Source: Lamellibrachia luymesi (Eukaryota > Annelida > Polychaeta > Sabellida > Siboglinidae). Taken from it: a stretch of DNA of 64,000 bases. The notes below the pieces were generated by a model. The model was given only the letters and a program-made list of their open reading frames with translations. It did not search any database and was not told the origin of the DNA. The DNA lies in the NCBI GenBank assembly GCA_009193005.1, contig SDWI01000207.1, forward strand, positions 455,722-519,721, read 5' to 3'. The position numbers were made by a program, and so were the translations under genes. Positions 1-11,775 of this stretch are shown in pieces; positions within the stretch are counted from its first letter, which is position 1; each line of letters opens with the position of its first letter.

Positions 1-2821
1 TGTGCAGTACAAGATTTAGTACCTTCTAATAAGAGATCCATCAGTAACTAGCTCCACGTGGTCATTGGACATGTACGTCATTGGCTTATGGAGTATTCAC
101 CAATTGTTGACCCGTGTGTAGCTCGCCCTCCTCAGATATCGTCAATTATGCGTTTAAGCACATTCACACTGCTGGCATTTACACGATATGTAGATTATTT
201 ATTCCATTACTTTATTTGTCATCAGTGAGAATGAGCACTTTGTAGTATGCAATATACTATATTCTTGTGCTGCTGCTATTTTTACTAACACTTCCTTTCC
301 TTTTAATTCTACCTTCTATGAAGAAAATATTCACATCGTTGTTTTCGTAATCATTCGCTATTTAAAAGCTTATATTTTGTTGTCTTGTTAATAACTTGGT
401 AAAAACACTTATGTGTATCATTGTGAAACTATTCTATACTATATGATATGATTTTATGATACAAACAATCAGACTGTGAATCATCAAGTAAAATACACCC
501 CGGGGGAGTTCTGGGTCATGGCCTGATATAATATTAAAATATTAATGCACTAAGTTCTGTGTCAACTGAGATAACGCGATAAATATGCTCAGGTAAAGCG
601 CCAGGCGAAAACTAAATAATTAATCACATAAACCGAATAACTGTCGTCGTGCCGTCACGTATGGGTTAGCATGGTGACGCAGCGAAACACTTTAACACAA
701 TGCAAAGAGCACTGGCAAGTACAAGGTAGCCAATCCTCGTTTTCGTTAATTTATACACTAATTGATATTCAAAGTGGCGATCTATGATTTCGCAATTCTG
801 ATGATAATGGTGTGTTGTCGTATAGCGATTATGCATTACAACATTAATCTGAAAATTCACTCGCCTAGGGGTTATTTGTTTTGGAATAACAGCACGGACA
901 ACGAATTTTGCAATATGATATGCATTATCATCTACTAGCTATGGGTACCATTGTGACTTTAATGTTTCGGAGCCTGCTACTTGCTAAAACGTTTTCCGTA
1001 TTAGTCCAGGAACATTAGATCAAAATGGACCCAACATGGAAATAAATAGTACAAAGCTATTTTTATCAGGATAGTTACAACATACCACACTGAACAATAT
1101 ATCAGAAGTCCCCCTAGTTTCCCCTGTGTGCGTGTGTCACAACGAGGCTAGACGCGTGAGAACTATTACAGCTATTACTATTACTGCCATAGACGACATA
1201 TTTGTGATAACTGGTCGGTCTATCTTTTCGGATGTATTAACGTACAAAAAATTGCTCTTGTCATTTGTTCTGACCAGTTTTATTTTTTTTACCCCATTCA
1301 GCACAAATATTGTGCCTGTGTGAACAACCTACACCAGTTTCACATTAATTGTACCCCTTTAACCATATTAAATAGTTTTGTTTTGCTGCAGTGACACCTA
1401 CTGGCAGTACTCTTGGTCATTTTTATTAATTTTTCATCTCTCTGAAGGTATTTATTTCCTGGCCAAAACATTATCCCACATTATTAGGTCGCGTGTCCAT
1501 ATTTTGTTAAACAAATACATATTAATATAATAGTGTAACCTTTTAACCATATTACAATGGTTTTTTATTACTGTGACAACCATATACACTTTCTGTGGGT
1601 GCAGGTATTAATTTTCTGGCCAAAACACTACCTCACCCCGTAAGGTCCGGAGTGCCTATTTTGTCATATATAACATTGTATGTATATCATAATTTGGATT
1701 GCTACTGTGACATCCACTACCATTACTCCTGGTAATTTGGAGCCATGTAATATATCTCCGTGGGTGCAGATATTAATAATCTGGCCAAACCTTCCTCCAC
1801 CCTGACATATCGATAGTACCTTTTTTTCGAAGATAGGGAAGTTCTTTGCCAGGAAATCGACATCAGCACCAATAGAGATATGTAAATTAGCTCAAAACGA
1901 CCAAGAGTAATGCCAATGGATGTCGCAATTACAGAAAATAAATTTAACTTGCTCATAGGGTTACAATGTTATCTTACTGTTTGTTTGACAAAATAGGCAC
2001 TCGTGTCCCTACAGGGTGGAGGAAGTTTTTGGTCAGGAAATCAAAGCTTTTACCCACAGAGAATAACAAAATGGCTCAATATGACCGGGAGTAATGTGTA
2101 TAGGTGTCGCAATAGCAAAATACCAATTTAAATTGGCTAAAGTGTTACAATTGTGTGTTCCTGTTTATTGTTATGCACAAATTGCACTCACGACTTAATA
2201 CAACCCAAAGGACAGTTCGTCCTGTTATCGCAAATTAACGTTTCATGTTAACGGGAATACATGGGCCACCCATTATTTCGTTAAGATAGGATAATTACAT
2301 TTCGATCTTAACTCTTACCAACCGGGGTACGTATATGCCATAGTGTCAAAAATAGAAATGTACACCTTTCTCTTTAATGAGCACTATGTTTCAGTAGAAC
2401 ATTGTGTTTGTCATGTGTGGTGTCATGACTATTAGTTTGTGTCAAGATTTCATGTTGTCGCAATGACTGGACGGCGGGATTCGTGAACGGTGGTAATTTC
2501 AACCCAAAGGCCTGCAGTCTATAATAGTTCTCACGCATCTTACCTACTAACGCACAAAGGGGAATTTGTTGATATGTTGTTCAATATGGTATTTTGCAAC
2601 TATCCTGTACTATTTACGTCTAAGTTCAACCCTAATGTTCTTGGACTATATAATGTGCCTGTCCAAGCGAATAGGTAATTCTATATACCATAGAATAAAA
2701 GTAAATGTTTAGTTAGTAATATCTGAAAGCGTGTTGAGGTAGTCATATAGATGGAACAGACATTTTGTGAAAGTTTACCGCAATAACGAACTTACATACA
2801 TATGTATATTGTGTTCACCAG
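1..2821. other. Non-coding DNA, probably intron of the GT15-like gene
   Basis: No convincing exon is visible here on either strand; the short open frames lack family similarity and flanking splice sites. The stretch ends in a pyrimidine-rich acceptor (TTGTGTTCACCAG, AG at 2820-2821) directly before the glycosyltransferase exon, so it is most simply that gene's last intron. Its main structure is the foldback repeat array described separately. Confidence 0.45.
1340..2170. repeat. Foldback array of about 150-bp degenerate units
   Basis: Three head-to-tail degenerate units (about 1385-1560, 1570-1690, 1690-1830) share the order CTGTGAC, CTCCTGGTCAT, GTGGGTGCAG, CTGGCCAAA, CCTC-ACCC, TGCCTATTTTGTC. 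From about 1836 to 2170 the same blocks occur in reverse complement and reverse order: GACAAAATAGGCAC, GGGTGGAGGAAG, GGTCAGGAAAT, ACCCACAGAGA, ATGACCGGGAGTAAT, AGGTGTCGCAAT. The whole is an imperfect palindrome centred near 1830. Similarity was judged by eye. It could be a foldback transposon or satellite units that inverted. Confidence 0.6.
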
Positions 2822-3348
2822 GTGTGTACGAACAGCCCGTGATGCTAGGACTGGACTACATGTGGAGGTTGGACGACGACTCTCGTCTTCTCTCTCCCGT
2901 CAACTACGACGTCTTCCGCTTCATGCGAGATCGCCACTTGGACTACGGCTACGTTTGGCGCCACCTGGACGCCAGCATGTGCGTTACAGGACTCTGGGAT
3001 GCGACCCGGGACTTTCTGCACAACGCCAGCTTTCATCCACAGTTTTTCGACAAGTGGAGGGAACCGTTCATGTTCTACAACAACTTCGAGATATCTCGCA
3101 TATCTATTTGGTTATCTGCCGACTACCGTCGCTACATCGACTACATCGACCGCCAGGGCGGTATCTACTACCACCGTTGGGGAGACGCGCCTATAAAGGG
3201 CATCGCTGTTGCTCTGTTCGTTCCTAAGGAGCGCACGCATTTCTTCTTGGACATCGGATATCGACACCAAGGGCTTGAGAACGGAGTCACCAACCGCCGT
3301 CATGTCGACATGTATCGGAAAAGTCCAAATATTTCAGTTATACTTTAG
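2822..3348 (+). CDS. GT15-family (KTR/MNT1-type) alpha-mannosyltransferase-like protein, terminal exon
   Basis: This exon encodes the C-terminal 175 residues of a GT15-like glycosyltransferase. GT15 enzymes are Golgi type II membrane proteins that transfer mannose from GDP-mannose; they are best known from fungi. The exon opens after an acceptor at 2820-2821 in phase 1 and ends with TAG at 3346-3348. Motifs in order: a YMWRLDDDSRL block matching the acidic YYWRVEPD-type strand, PVNYDVFRFM, GLWDATRDF, a FYNNFEIS block, YIDYIDRQGGIYYHRWGDAP, and FFLDIGYRHQG. These match the family's order and spacing. The N-terminal half, signal anchor and start lie upstream, outside the window or in exons I cannot see. 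A polyadenylation signal follows about 165 bases after the stop. Family assignment is firm; substrate and function in this animal are unknown. Confidence 0.85.
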
Positions 3349-3511
3349 GGTTCCCCCAGTTGGTCTACACCCATCTCGTCTACATCGTAAATTGCATGAC
3401 AACCCGAGTTGGCCACTAATGTTTGCAATATACCCCTGTTGATCTGCACAATGACTCTGGCTATATACAGTAACCAATGTAATTAACTTAGTTGGAAATC
3501 GACATGGAAAT

Positions 3512-3517
3512 AATAAA
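3512..3517 (+). terminator. Candidate polyadenylation signal of the GT15-like gene
   Basis: This is a canonical AATAAA, 164 bases after the stop codon of the glycosyltransferase exon and on the same strand. No other gene lies between. Confidence 0.5.
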
Positions 3518-3960
3518 CTACGTGTAGTTATCAATAAGAAACATGCACACAAAGTATGTGACAATGATTAATTAATGTTATATTATTAAAATTAATTAAT
3601 ATACTGAACAGGTATATGTGTATTATTGTAACTTGTATTTATTAAGGGGTAATTCAAGATTTAGAAAAGCCATCACACCAGACGTGTGGACTTTCACTCA
3701 CACATACCCTACACATGGGATCAGTGAAGCCACGAGACATGCAGTAGACCACCAGGGATACATCAGGAAAATACCGGTAGACCAATACTGGATTGAAACG
3801 GAGTAGATGAGTTGGGTGTAAACCAACTTGGGTTGAACCATGTGGTAGTCGTTGACGTATCTTATTGTGCAAATGGAATATGATGATCAAGCCTGTCGGA
3901 GCGGTTGTGATATTTAGCCAGATGCAGCCAGACCTAACCACATTTAGTAGTTTTTAAAAG
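3518..3960. other. Intergenic, no gene seen
   Basis: A short open frame covers 3618-3806 (+) but has no recognisable family, no splice context and no good start context. I see nothing else supportable. Confidence 0.4.
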
Positions 3961-4480
3961 TTCCTCTTCAATTCGATTTTTGCTAGTCTCATTTAAAAAT
4001 AATTTTAAATAAAAGCAAACCTACCTAGTATCCACTGCAACATGCTAGCTCGTTTGTGCAATTTCTGTATGTATTTTGTTATTAAATCATCAGATAAACT
4101 ATTAAATTACTTCATGTTTTGATCAAACATTATGTGAAGTGAAAATGAAAATGCTGAAAACTCACGAATTTCACCCTTGGTCGGCGAGAGGGTGGAAGTC
4201 ATGCCAATGATCGGCATTGACCCGCACAGCACAATTTGGGGTATCCACTATTTTTGGCCAGAGCTAGCGAGATCTAGTGAATAAAGTCAATTCTTTCGAT
4301 GATTTGGAGAAAAATAAGCATTTTTATAAATCGACTGAAGATGTTACATAAACTATTCACACTCTACATATTCGAACACCAACGAACCGGATTTGCAATA
4401 GGCAAAATCAGTCGAGGATGGAGTTCTAACAACATTACCGTCAAGATACGCATGTGAACAAGGAAGCCATCAGCTTACCG
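3961..4480 (+). repeat. Dispersed repeat family A, copy 1 (near full length)
   Basis: This roughly 520-bp unit has an AATTCGATTTTTGCTAG block at its left end, then ACCTAGTATCCACTGCAACA, GCTCGTTTGTGCAA, a central ATTGACCCGCACAGC, TATCCACTATTT, AAAGTCAATTCTTTCGATGA, and an end block resembling TTACATAAACTATTCA followed by ATCAGTCGAGGATGGAGTT. The same blocks recur inverted at 26090-26590 along the entire length, and in shorter or more diverged copies near 20035, 39700, 58070 and 61240. No protein is encoded. It behaves like a MITE or other short non-autonomous transposon. Confidence 0.7.
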
Positions 4481-4748
4481 CAAGTCCAACCTCTGTTCAT
4501 TTGCGCGTATCCCGCCATTATCAGATGTATTTAAATGTTGTATGTAGAATACATTCAAGATGCTAGCACATACATGATGTGTATATAATTTTGGTCCATT
4601 CATTTACCGTTATCTGATAATGCATACATTCATATCCCTGTCAAGAACATTTAGACATGCCGTCCGGCGCACCCTGTCCTCGCCGCCAGGGGCTTCTGAC
4701 TACATCAGTACCCCAGGCTGACGTTCAGTTGCTGTGTTAACTAATAAC

Positions 4749-5013
4749 GTCGTCCGGTTGTCTTATATAGTTTTCACAGCCTGCTGGAGCGTCGAACGTC
4801 GTCCGATTGTCTTATGTAGTTTTCACAGCCTGCTGGAGCGTCGAACGTCGTCCGGTTGTCTTTTGTAGTTTTCACAGCCTGCTGGAGCGTCGAACGTCGT
4901 CCGGTTGTCTTAGGTAGTTTTCACAGCCTGCTGGAGAGGCGAATGTCGTCCGGTTGTCTTATGTAGTTTTCACAGCCTGCTGGAGCGGCGAACCTCGTCC
5001 GGTTGTCTTATGC
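4749..5013. repeat. 49-bp tandem repeat, five units plus a partial
   Basis: Units starting GTCGTCCGGTTGTCTTA begin at 4749, 4798, 4847, 4896 and 4945, with a partial at 4994, exactly 49 bp apart and differing at few positions. The array abuts the 3' end of the gypsy-type pol remnant. Read on the minus strand, the unit contains a short RQPDDVRRSSRL-like stretch continuous with the pol C-terminus, so it probably arose by local amplification of the element's own end. Confidence 0.85.
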
Positions 5014-7953
5014 AGGACTTCAACGCATCACGTTTTTCGACAGTGTCAGTTATCGAATCACTCGATTCTGTCGGTATGCTGTCAAAATCATTGACGTCGC
5101 TATACACGTGTAATGGAAGAGGATGTGTTGCATCATAACGCTTGAAGTATGAGACGTTTCGAGTTATTATGTACGTTCATCTTTTCGCAGTCACCACGCT
5201 GCCTTTACGTCGAATGACTTGCAGTGGTTTCTGGTCGAACGGTGTTGATGGTTAGTTTTTGCGATGTTGTCGAACAGTATATCCAACTTGCAGTGGAAGT
5301 CGCTTTGCATTACGCCTTTTGTCGCAGTAGGCTTTCATTTTTGTTTTGTTCTCCATATCTTCATGCTTGAGTTTGTCTTGTGATTCGTGGGTGTGAATCT
5401 ACTGTGACAGTTCCGTTAGTGTGACACGCGGTTTTCTTCCATTCAGTGCTTCGGCTGGAGATATACCGGTAGTGGAGTATGGTGTAGCTCGGTATTGGCG
5501 GAGGAAATTATACAGTTCCTGTTTCCAACTTCGTTGTAAGATGTGTGTTGCTCTGATGGCTTTCATCAATGGAGCTACGAAGCGCTCTACTCCACCGTTA
5601 GCCTGTGGTCGTCCATGACAACGAGAAGGTAATCGCCAGTAGGAACTGGGCCTAAGAAGGCAACCGAGACACGGCGCAGAAGGAAGTGGTGTTGCGATCG
5701 TTGGTTCAGGGATGATTGAACCGCTAGTAGATGTTTGGCACGCTAGGCAGCTCTTTACTTGTTTCTCTGTCATGCAGTCAATCCCTGGGAACCATACTTT
5801 TTCACGCAGTAATTTCTTTGTTTTGACGATTCCTTGATGTCCTACGTGGGCGAGTTCTACAGCTTGTGGTGCAGCTGGCAGAACGATACGTGTTCCTCTT
5901 AGCACAATGACATTGCAGGTTGTCAGTTCGTTTTGAACATTTCTGAAGTTGCTTGTAACACGTGCATCGTTCCAGCGACCAGTCTTGACAGCTCTGGTGA
6001 CAGCCTGAACGACGGTATCAGTGCTAATGTGCTGTCTGACCTGATCAAGTGTCATTGCCTTTGGGACTGCGGAGTTGCATACATAATTCACAGTCTTCGA
6101 TTGGAACACTTGATTCTGGCGAACAAGGGTGCCGAGTTTTGTAGTCTTGTCGTCTTTTCCAGGGCGACATATCAGTTTGAATTGGTAGGGCATGAGACGC
6201 AATCGCCATCTTTCAATTCGTGCGGAGGCTGGACGTTGGCTCTTGACGATACCAAGCAGAGGTTTGTAATTTGTGTATATTTCGCTTTCCGTTGGCGAGT
6301 ATCTGCTTTCAACGTCAGTGATAGCACGGCTTGCGTAGCTTCCCACTTTCTACCTTTTGTCAGGATGGTTCCAAGACTAAGGGGGCTGGCATTAGTAAAA
6401 ACTTTCGAGAGCGTGTTTGGGTCGAAGTATGTCATCGTGCTGGTGTTCGTCAAAGCATTTGTTAGAGCTTGAAAGGATCGTTCCTGATGCTGATCCCAAT
6501 GACATGGTTCATCTTGCTTGGTTAGTTCACGTAGTGGAGCAACGGTGGTAGCAAAATTAGCTATGATAGCATGGCTCAGTATGTTACCTGGATACATACT
6601 GAGTCATGCCAAGAAGTGTTCGAATTTCTGAAGCATTGGTTGGTCGAAGTGCGTTCTTGATCGATTCAATCTTCTTTGGATCTGCTCGGATTTCATGTGC
6701 ACCGAAAACGTGACCATAGAATATAACGGTTTTCTGGAGGACTTGCATTTCTCTTTGTTCAAACGTGCGTTGTTTTCTCGTAGCCGATTCAAAACCGCTT
6801 TCAATTTTGCATCGTATTCTGCGACCGTCTTGCCGTAGACGATGATATCATCCGAGATGCTGCGGCATCCGTTTAGGTCATGTAGTAGCTCTGCGACTGT
6901 GTTTTGGAAGATTTCTGAGGCAGCATGTATGCCAAACATCAGCCTTTTGTATCAGCATAGCGCTGTGTACTAAACGTGATGTGACGACTAGCAGGATCAA
7001 GTTCAAGTTGATGATAGCCTGCCTTCAAGTCCAATGTGATGACCGTTGTCGCACCGTTCAAGTCTGTGATCAAGTCGTCAATCGTGGGCATGACATGTTT
7101 CCCTCTTTGCACTGCCTTGTTTGCTTCACGCATATTTACGCATATGCGTACTTCTCCTGAATTCTTCTTAGGAATTACCACAATTGGGAAACTCAATGCG
7201 TTGGGCCTTCTGTCTTCTCAACGACGTCTTCAGCCTCAAGACGGGCTAATTCATGTTCAACATCTTTGCGGATTTGGAAAGGAATGCGTCGATGTGGGTG
7301 CTATTTTGGTGTCACCGATTCGTCGATGTGAAGCCACACCAATCTGTTGCGAAATTTCCCGATACCTGAGAAAATGTCTTGGTAACTTTCTAGAATACTA
7401 TCAGCATCAGTTGCATTTTCAACGTCATTCTTGCGATCGGCCGTAATCTGTCTAGTTAACGTTAGGATTTTGAGTTCTTCGGCTGCCTTGAATCCTAGTT
7501 TCCGTTAGTGCAGCCTTCAACAATGTTAAATAGTGTTAACAAGTATGCACCATTGTACTGAAGATCAAGGTTGGCGATTCAAGAAACACAGGTGTGTCTG
7601 AGCCATACGTATAAACGCGAGTTGGTGACTGCAACGGTGGTTGATCTCGTAGTCTATGGAATGTCGCAAATTCGAGGATGTTCGCAGATGCGCCCGAATC
7701 CACAACCATCTCAAAACGTGTCGAATATCTCGTCTATTTCGTGTCCAGCGTAGTGGAGTAATAATGCACGCATGCGCACTGGGTCTGAAATATTTATGGC
7801 TGTCATCAAACGGTCAAATAGCGGATAACCATTTTTCCAACGTGGTCCGAAATTTCCATCTGTTCGTAAATCGAAATGTGGGAAGGATGGTAGCGCCATA
7901 ATGCTTGCGTCGGCGGGATTGTCGTGGACTGTCGAAGACGCAGTCGTGGTCAT
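5014..7953 (-). mobile_element. Broken Ty3/gypsy-type LTR retrotransposon (gag to integrase)
   Basis: Read right to left on the minus strand, the order is gag, then pol. A gag-like N-terminal segment (7711-7953) has an FPHFDLRTDG-like start and a RMRALLLHYAG stretch. Reverse transcriptase pieces follow at about 6939-7196 (VIPKKNSGEVRIC, LDLKAGYHQLEL) and 6604-6939 (SDDIIVYG, the YDD-equivalent region), then an RNase H-like segment (about 6172-6597). The integrase zinc-binding region (HVGHQG ... CLACQ) lies near 5740-5860, a catalytic-core remnant at 5399-5630, and a C-terminal segment at about 5030-5398. Frames change near 7200, 6940, 6600, 6200 and 5640, and part of the integrase core is missing. 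The element cannot encode a complete polyprotein. I could not delimit LTRs. Confidence 0.85.
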
Positions 7954-9039
7954 GTCGCCATTGTTTTGTCGGTCATTGACACATTACGAATATGTTGCGC
8001 ATTCACTGCGAAAGTTCATTGTACAAGTTCGTGAGGTGTTTTCCCAGCACGGAGAACACTTACGTCGTCGCCAGATGGTGTGTCTCTTTATCTCAAATGA
8101 TTGTAATTCATCACAACATATTAAAATAGACATGGTTGCGAACATATACTGCTTTATTGTGTATCCCGCCATTACACGTACCCGCGCCTCCTTACATCCG
8201 GGTCTTAGAAGGGTCGTCTCAACACTATTATAACACAGTTGGACACGGCACCTTACTAAAAATATTGATGCTGCTATTTAATGTTCGTTGTGCAACATTT
8301 CGTTCAGCATTAACGACAATGGTGTTCAGAGGCCTTGCTCAAGCTTCCAGCACAATTTTTCCGCTCAGTGCCAAAGCCCTATTGATGGCTTAACAGCGTA
8401 ACTAATCGGTGATCTGTCCAGCAAATGGTGCGCCACCTAGTGAGTATGCCGTCCAATGTCAGACAGCACGGAAGTGATATAATCTAGTGGCGCCGTCAAC
8501 GGAAGTAGATCACGTAACAGCAAGGAGCATTTCGGGAAAGGTTGCAGTAATGCAGAAATAGCTTAGGACTGCGATCGATACGTTTGTTTCCAAGCCACCC
8601 CCCTCCCCCCACCCCATCAATTTATTGGGCCCTAGTCCTTACGAGGCTTCTTAGCCACTTCGCTATTTAACAAAACACAAAACAATGCGATAGTTTTTAA
8701 CGTTTTATTTGAACAATGTTACATCGAATGACGAACAAAGCCACCGTAAGTACTCAGCAAGTCATTTTCTTTTTTGGTGTTAACATTAATTAAAAAACAG
8801 CCAAACTTGATGGTTGCGAAATTTGAAAAGGAGTTCTGAAAATGACTTACATATACAGACGGCGGGTAATCCAGGGAAGGAGTCTGCAAGCCGGCCACCC
8901 AACCTCAATACCCCCGTAGGGGATGGAGGAGGTGTGATTTACCAAATGCTATGAACAGCGAAAGGAGTTTACTCTCCTCCGAACCCTGGTTACCTACAAG
9001 AAATTACAGCAATCCAGAAATGGCAACTTAACTAAGTAA
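7954..9039. other. Gene-free stretch, probably gypsy flank and unclassified repeats
   Basis: No exon or named RNA gene is visible. The left part may include the leader or 5' LTR of the gypsy-type element. The 8590-8620 region has a short C-rich run, and 8860-8990 has a GC-richer segment with a GGAGGAGG block that looks like an old SINE or MITE, but I cannot name it. Confidence 0.35.
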
Positions 9040-9089
9040 ATCGATAAGAAACACTTCCGACGACTCCAACTTCGAACGCGCAAATGGTT

Positions 9090-9200
9090 GCTACGGAAGT
9101 ATCACGTCACATGATGATATCACCACATTTGATTGGTTAACGCACTAAACGGTTTCACGCAGTGACGTCACAACGTTTTACGACGCCTGCAGCGTGCACA
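9090..9200. promoter_or_regulatory. CRE plus inverted CCAAT cluster
   Basis: A perfect palindromic CRE (TGACGTCA, 9163-9170) lies about 27 bp from an ATTGG inverted CCAAT core (9132-9136), with a GTCACATGATG element nearby at about 9106. This spacing is typical of CREB/NF-Y promoters. No gene start is recognisable downstream on either strand, so it may be a promoter relic within a mobile element. Confidence 0.3.
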
Positions 9201-10280
9201 TCGCAATCCTCAAGTTACGTATGTGATGTTTCTTCAAATAAAAAACCTCGTAATTTATCTTAACAAGTACTAATAATACTTTTATTCAGTTGCAATCATA
9301 CAAGGGATTATTCATAAAAATTTTATTAATTATTATATTTAAATGCAATTATTATATTTAAATGCAAGGTGATCCATTGGAAACCCCGTAGGGCATAAAT
9401 AGCGGGACCACCTGTAGAAATCGGTATATTAACCTATACACTTGTAATTAGTTTTAATGTATGCAGTAAGAAATTCACTGGTTTAACGATTCTATTCTAA
9501 AAATGACCATACAACTAATTGCTGTATAATAATGATTAGTGACACGGGGCTCCCTTATTAAGTTTCTCTTATTAAGTTTGCTGTGCATCCACATCCATGT
9601 CCGTGGCGTATTTAGGGGGAAGCCATTGAGCGATGCCCCCATTGACTTAAACTAATTTCGTATGTAACCTGTTGCGCCACTACATGGTAGCATGGTGAAC
9701 TAATGGGTGACAAGGCTTCGCCACCCCTTTGGCCTCCATCTTTGCGAGATCCTAGATGCGCGATTGTAGGTTTTGTTATATATGAATAATCTCATGAGAT
9801 TATATATGAATATATATATTTAGCGTGAGCTAATTATTCTATACCATTACGTTTTAAAGAACAACTCGTGTAACGAGCGCGTCACACATATTTAATATAC
9901 TGCAAATAATGCTGCGCAGCATATTCCGTTAGCAACTTCGACAATATACCATACAATACAATATAAAACATTTCTATTGCGCTAAACTCCTGCCGCGACT
10001 CGGCAACGCACCAAAGCAAAAGGGGTTAAGCAGTTTCTAATCGATAAGCAGTTCCAATTGGATTGGTACGCTGGGGAGCTATGGCGGACAAGCAAGTTTA
10101 AACAGGTGGGTTTTTAGTTTATGGCGAAATGAACCCACCTTTGAAAAAACTACAGGCCTGAATATTCTATTGTAATATACGGAATAGATGATTAAAATGA
10201 TCGCAAGGAAAAACATAAATACAAACAATATGAAGAAAACCTTACAAAAAGTGTCTGGGACGTGCGCCTCGGTTTTTACC
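9201..10280. other. Gene-free AT-rich stretch with a small LINE tail
   Basis: Nothing coding is visible except 10079-10170 (-), which ends in LKTHLFKLACPP, the same style of C-terminus as the LINE fragment at 14822. A 17-bp direct duplication (ATTATTATATTTAAATG) is at 9330-9364. Confidence 0.4.
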
Positions 10281-10790
10281 ATCACTACCACTACTTAGAC
10301 AGTTACACTGGCTTCCTGCTACTTATCGAATTAATTATATATCGTGCTCTATCTATATATATATAACGACCACCATACTTGGCTATTCTCCTGCGTCTTT
10401 CAAATATCCCTTGGCATCTCAGATAATTTCACAACTTCTTGTGCCTAAAACAAAACTGAACTTGGGCAAACATGCTTTCTCTGTCGCTGTGCCTAGTGTC
10501 TCCCACCACTTTGTAAAGATCTAAAACTATAGATATCTTCCGAAAAAACTCAATACATATTTATTCAAAATTGCAGTTCCACCATAAATGTTCGGTTGTC
10601 CCTCGTTCTGGTAATGACTTTTGCGCGTCCCTGTTCACGATTATGCTTAATGATTCTGTTTTGTTGCGCCTCTGAGCTCAGGTTCCTGAGGATATAGGTG
10701 CCATAGAAGTTAATTGTTAGTATTAGAGAAATCGGACATAGCCTCCCAGTTTTTGTCATCCCGGTACGCCATCGGGCATTGTACCTTCGC
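10281..10790 (+). mobile_element. LINE 3' end, plus orientation, degraded
   Basis: The plus strand carries a broken version of the LINE C-terminus (KLNLGKHAFSVAVP, then LPKKLNTYLFKIAVPP followed by a stop). After it comes a 3' untranslated tail with GGTTGTCCCTCGTTCTG, CTTTTGCGC, CTGAGCTCAGGTTCCTGAGG and GGTGCCATAG. The same tail, block for block, occurs in reverse complement at 14700-14850, so these are two insertions of one LINE family in opposite orientations. Confidence 0.65.
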
Positions 10791-11109
10791 GATGGACTAA
10801 ATTAGTTGATTAAGGAGCTTTACAACAACTGATCACGAAAACATGCCAATGGACGTCAAATCAGCGGACGTGTCAACTCGTTCTTAAGTCGCATGCATGC
10901 ATGTTCTTGAAGCGCGTGTATGTATGTACGTAAGTACGTATGTGCGCAGGCACGCAGGCACACACAAACAAATTGAAGAAAAAAACGTTTGACAGAAAAC
11001 TTAAATTGAATACAATAAATATAAGGATGCACATTGTAGTCAAGCACATAGGCCGGAATTTATATAATATATCAATTGATAAACTAGTCCCCTGTATGAA
11101 AAAAGTATA

Positions 11110-11647
11110 TTGTTTTCACAAAATATGCGTAGTATAGAAATGAAGGTTTTTACAATTCGTGTGCGTGTCTGCAGTCTACGCAACGGAGTCAAAGCGGGAC
11201 AGTTTATGAAAGATCTGGAAGCGTCCAGTAGTCGTGTCAGAAATGGCAGCCTATTTGTTATATTGAAGCACAAAATGCAAGTGGCATCAGGTGAAGTTGA
11301 AGAAACTGAATGTAACGTCTTGAAGAAAATACGGCACACTGCAGGGAGAAGGGATCAATCAAATGCTACCAATAATACCCGTGGGATTGAGCTAGGATGG
11401 ATGTCGAACGGAAAGGTCCTGCGTACGTCGAACGGCAGTGGAACACGGGAGATTGTCGTACCGAACGAAAGACGCTGACAACACGTACCTACTAGAAGAC
11501 GGGAAAACCCTTTTCTTCCCGGATGGAAGATCAACAAAAGGAAGATTGGTTGAGTTTGACTGCCTAGTGTTGGACTATAAGAAAGGTACAATGCCTGATG
11601 GCGTAACCGTGTGTAGGCTGTGGGTGGTAAGCTTATGCCTAAATTAA
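11110..11647 (+). pseudogene. HECT-like repeat-gene copy, N-terminal part
   Basis: The frame contains GIELGWM, then an SNGSGTREI block, and after a frame change near 11440-11480 a KTLFFPDG-STKG-LVEF-CLVLDY segment. That is the order found before the HECT region in a multicopy family of uncharacterised invertebrate and fish proteins (IELGW..., GGGTR, LFFPNG.S.KG...F). The part needed to read through is in two frames, so this copy looks broken unless a tiny intron is involved. It lies upstream of, and on the same strand as, the HECT-like segment beyond the N gap, and the two are probably one locus. Confidence 0.55.
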
Positions 11648-11775
11648 GAATAGACCACTGTAAGGCAAATTTGAAGATAAGATTGCGTTTATTACAGTTT
11701 AACTACTAAAATTATACAAAACCAAGTTTCTCAGTCCTTGCACAATTTGCACTACTGATCTAACTTCGGTACCTC

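Noticed and set aside
2802..3227. Second plus-strand frame overlapping the GT15-like exon
   Set aside because: Alternate-frame reading, Arg/Leu-rich, no homology; the GT15 frame has conserved motifs.
3618..3806. Plus-strand 62-residue frame after the GT15-like gene
   Set aside because: No recognisable family, downstream of a polyadenylation signal, and with an equally long antisense frame.
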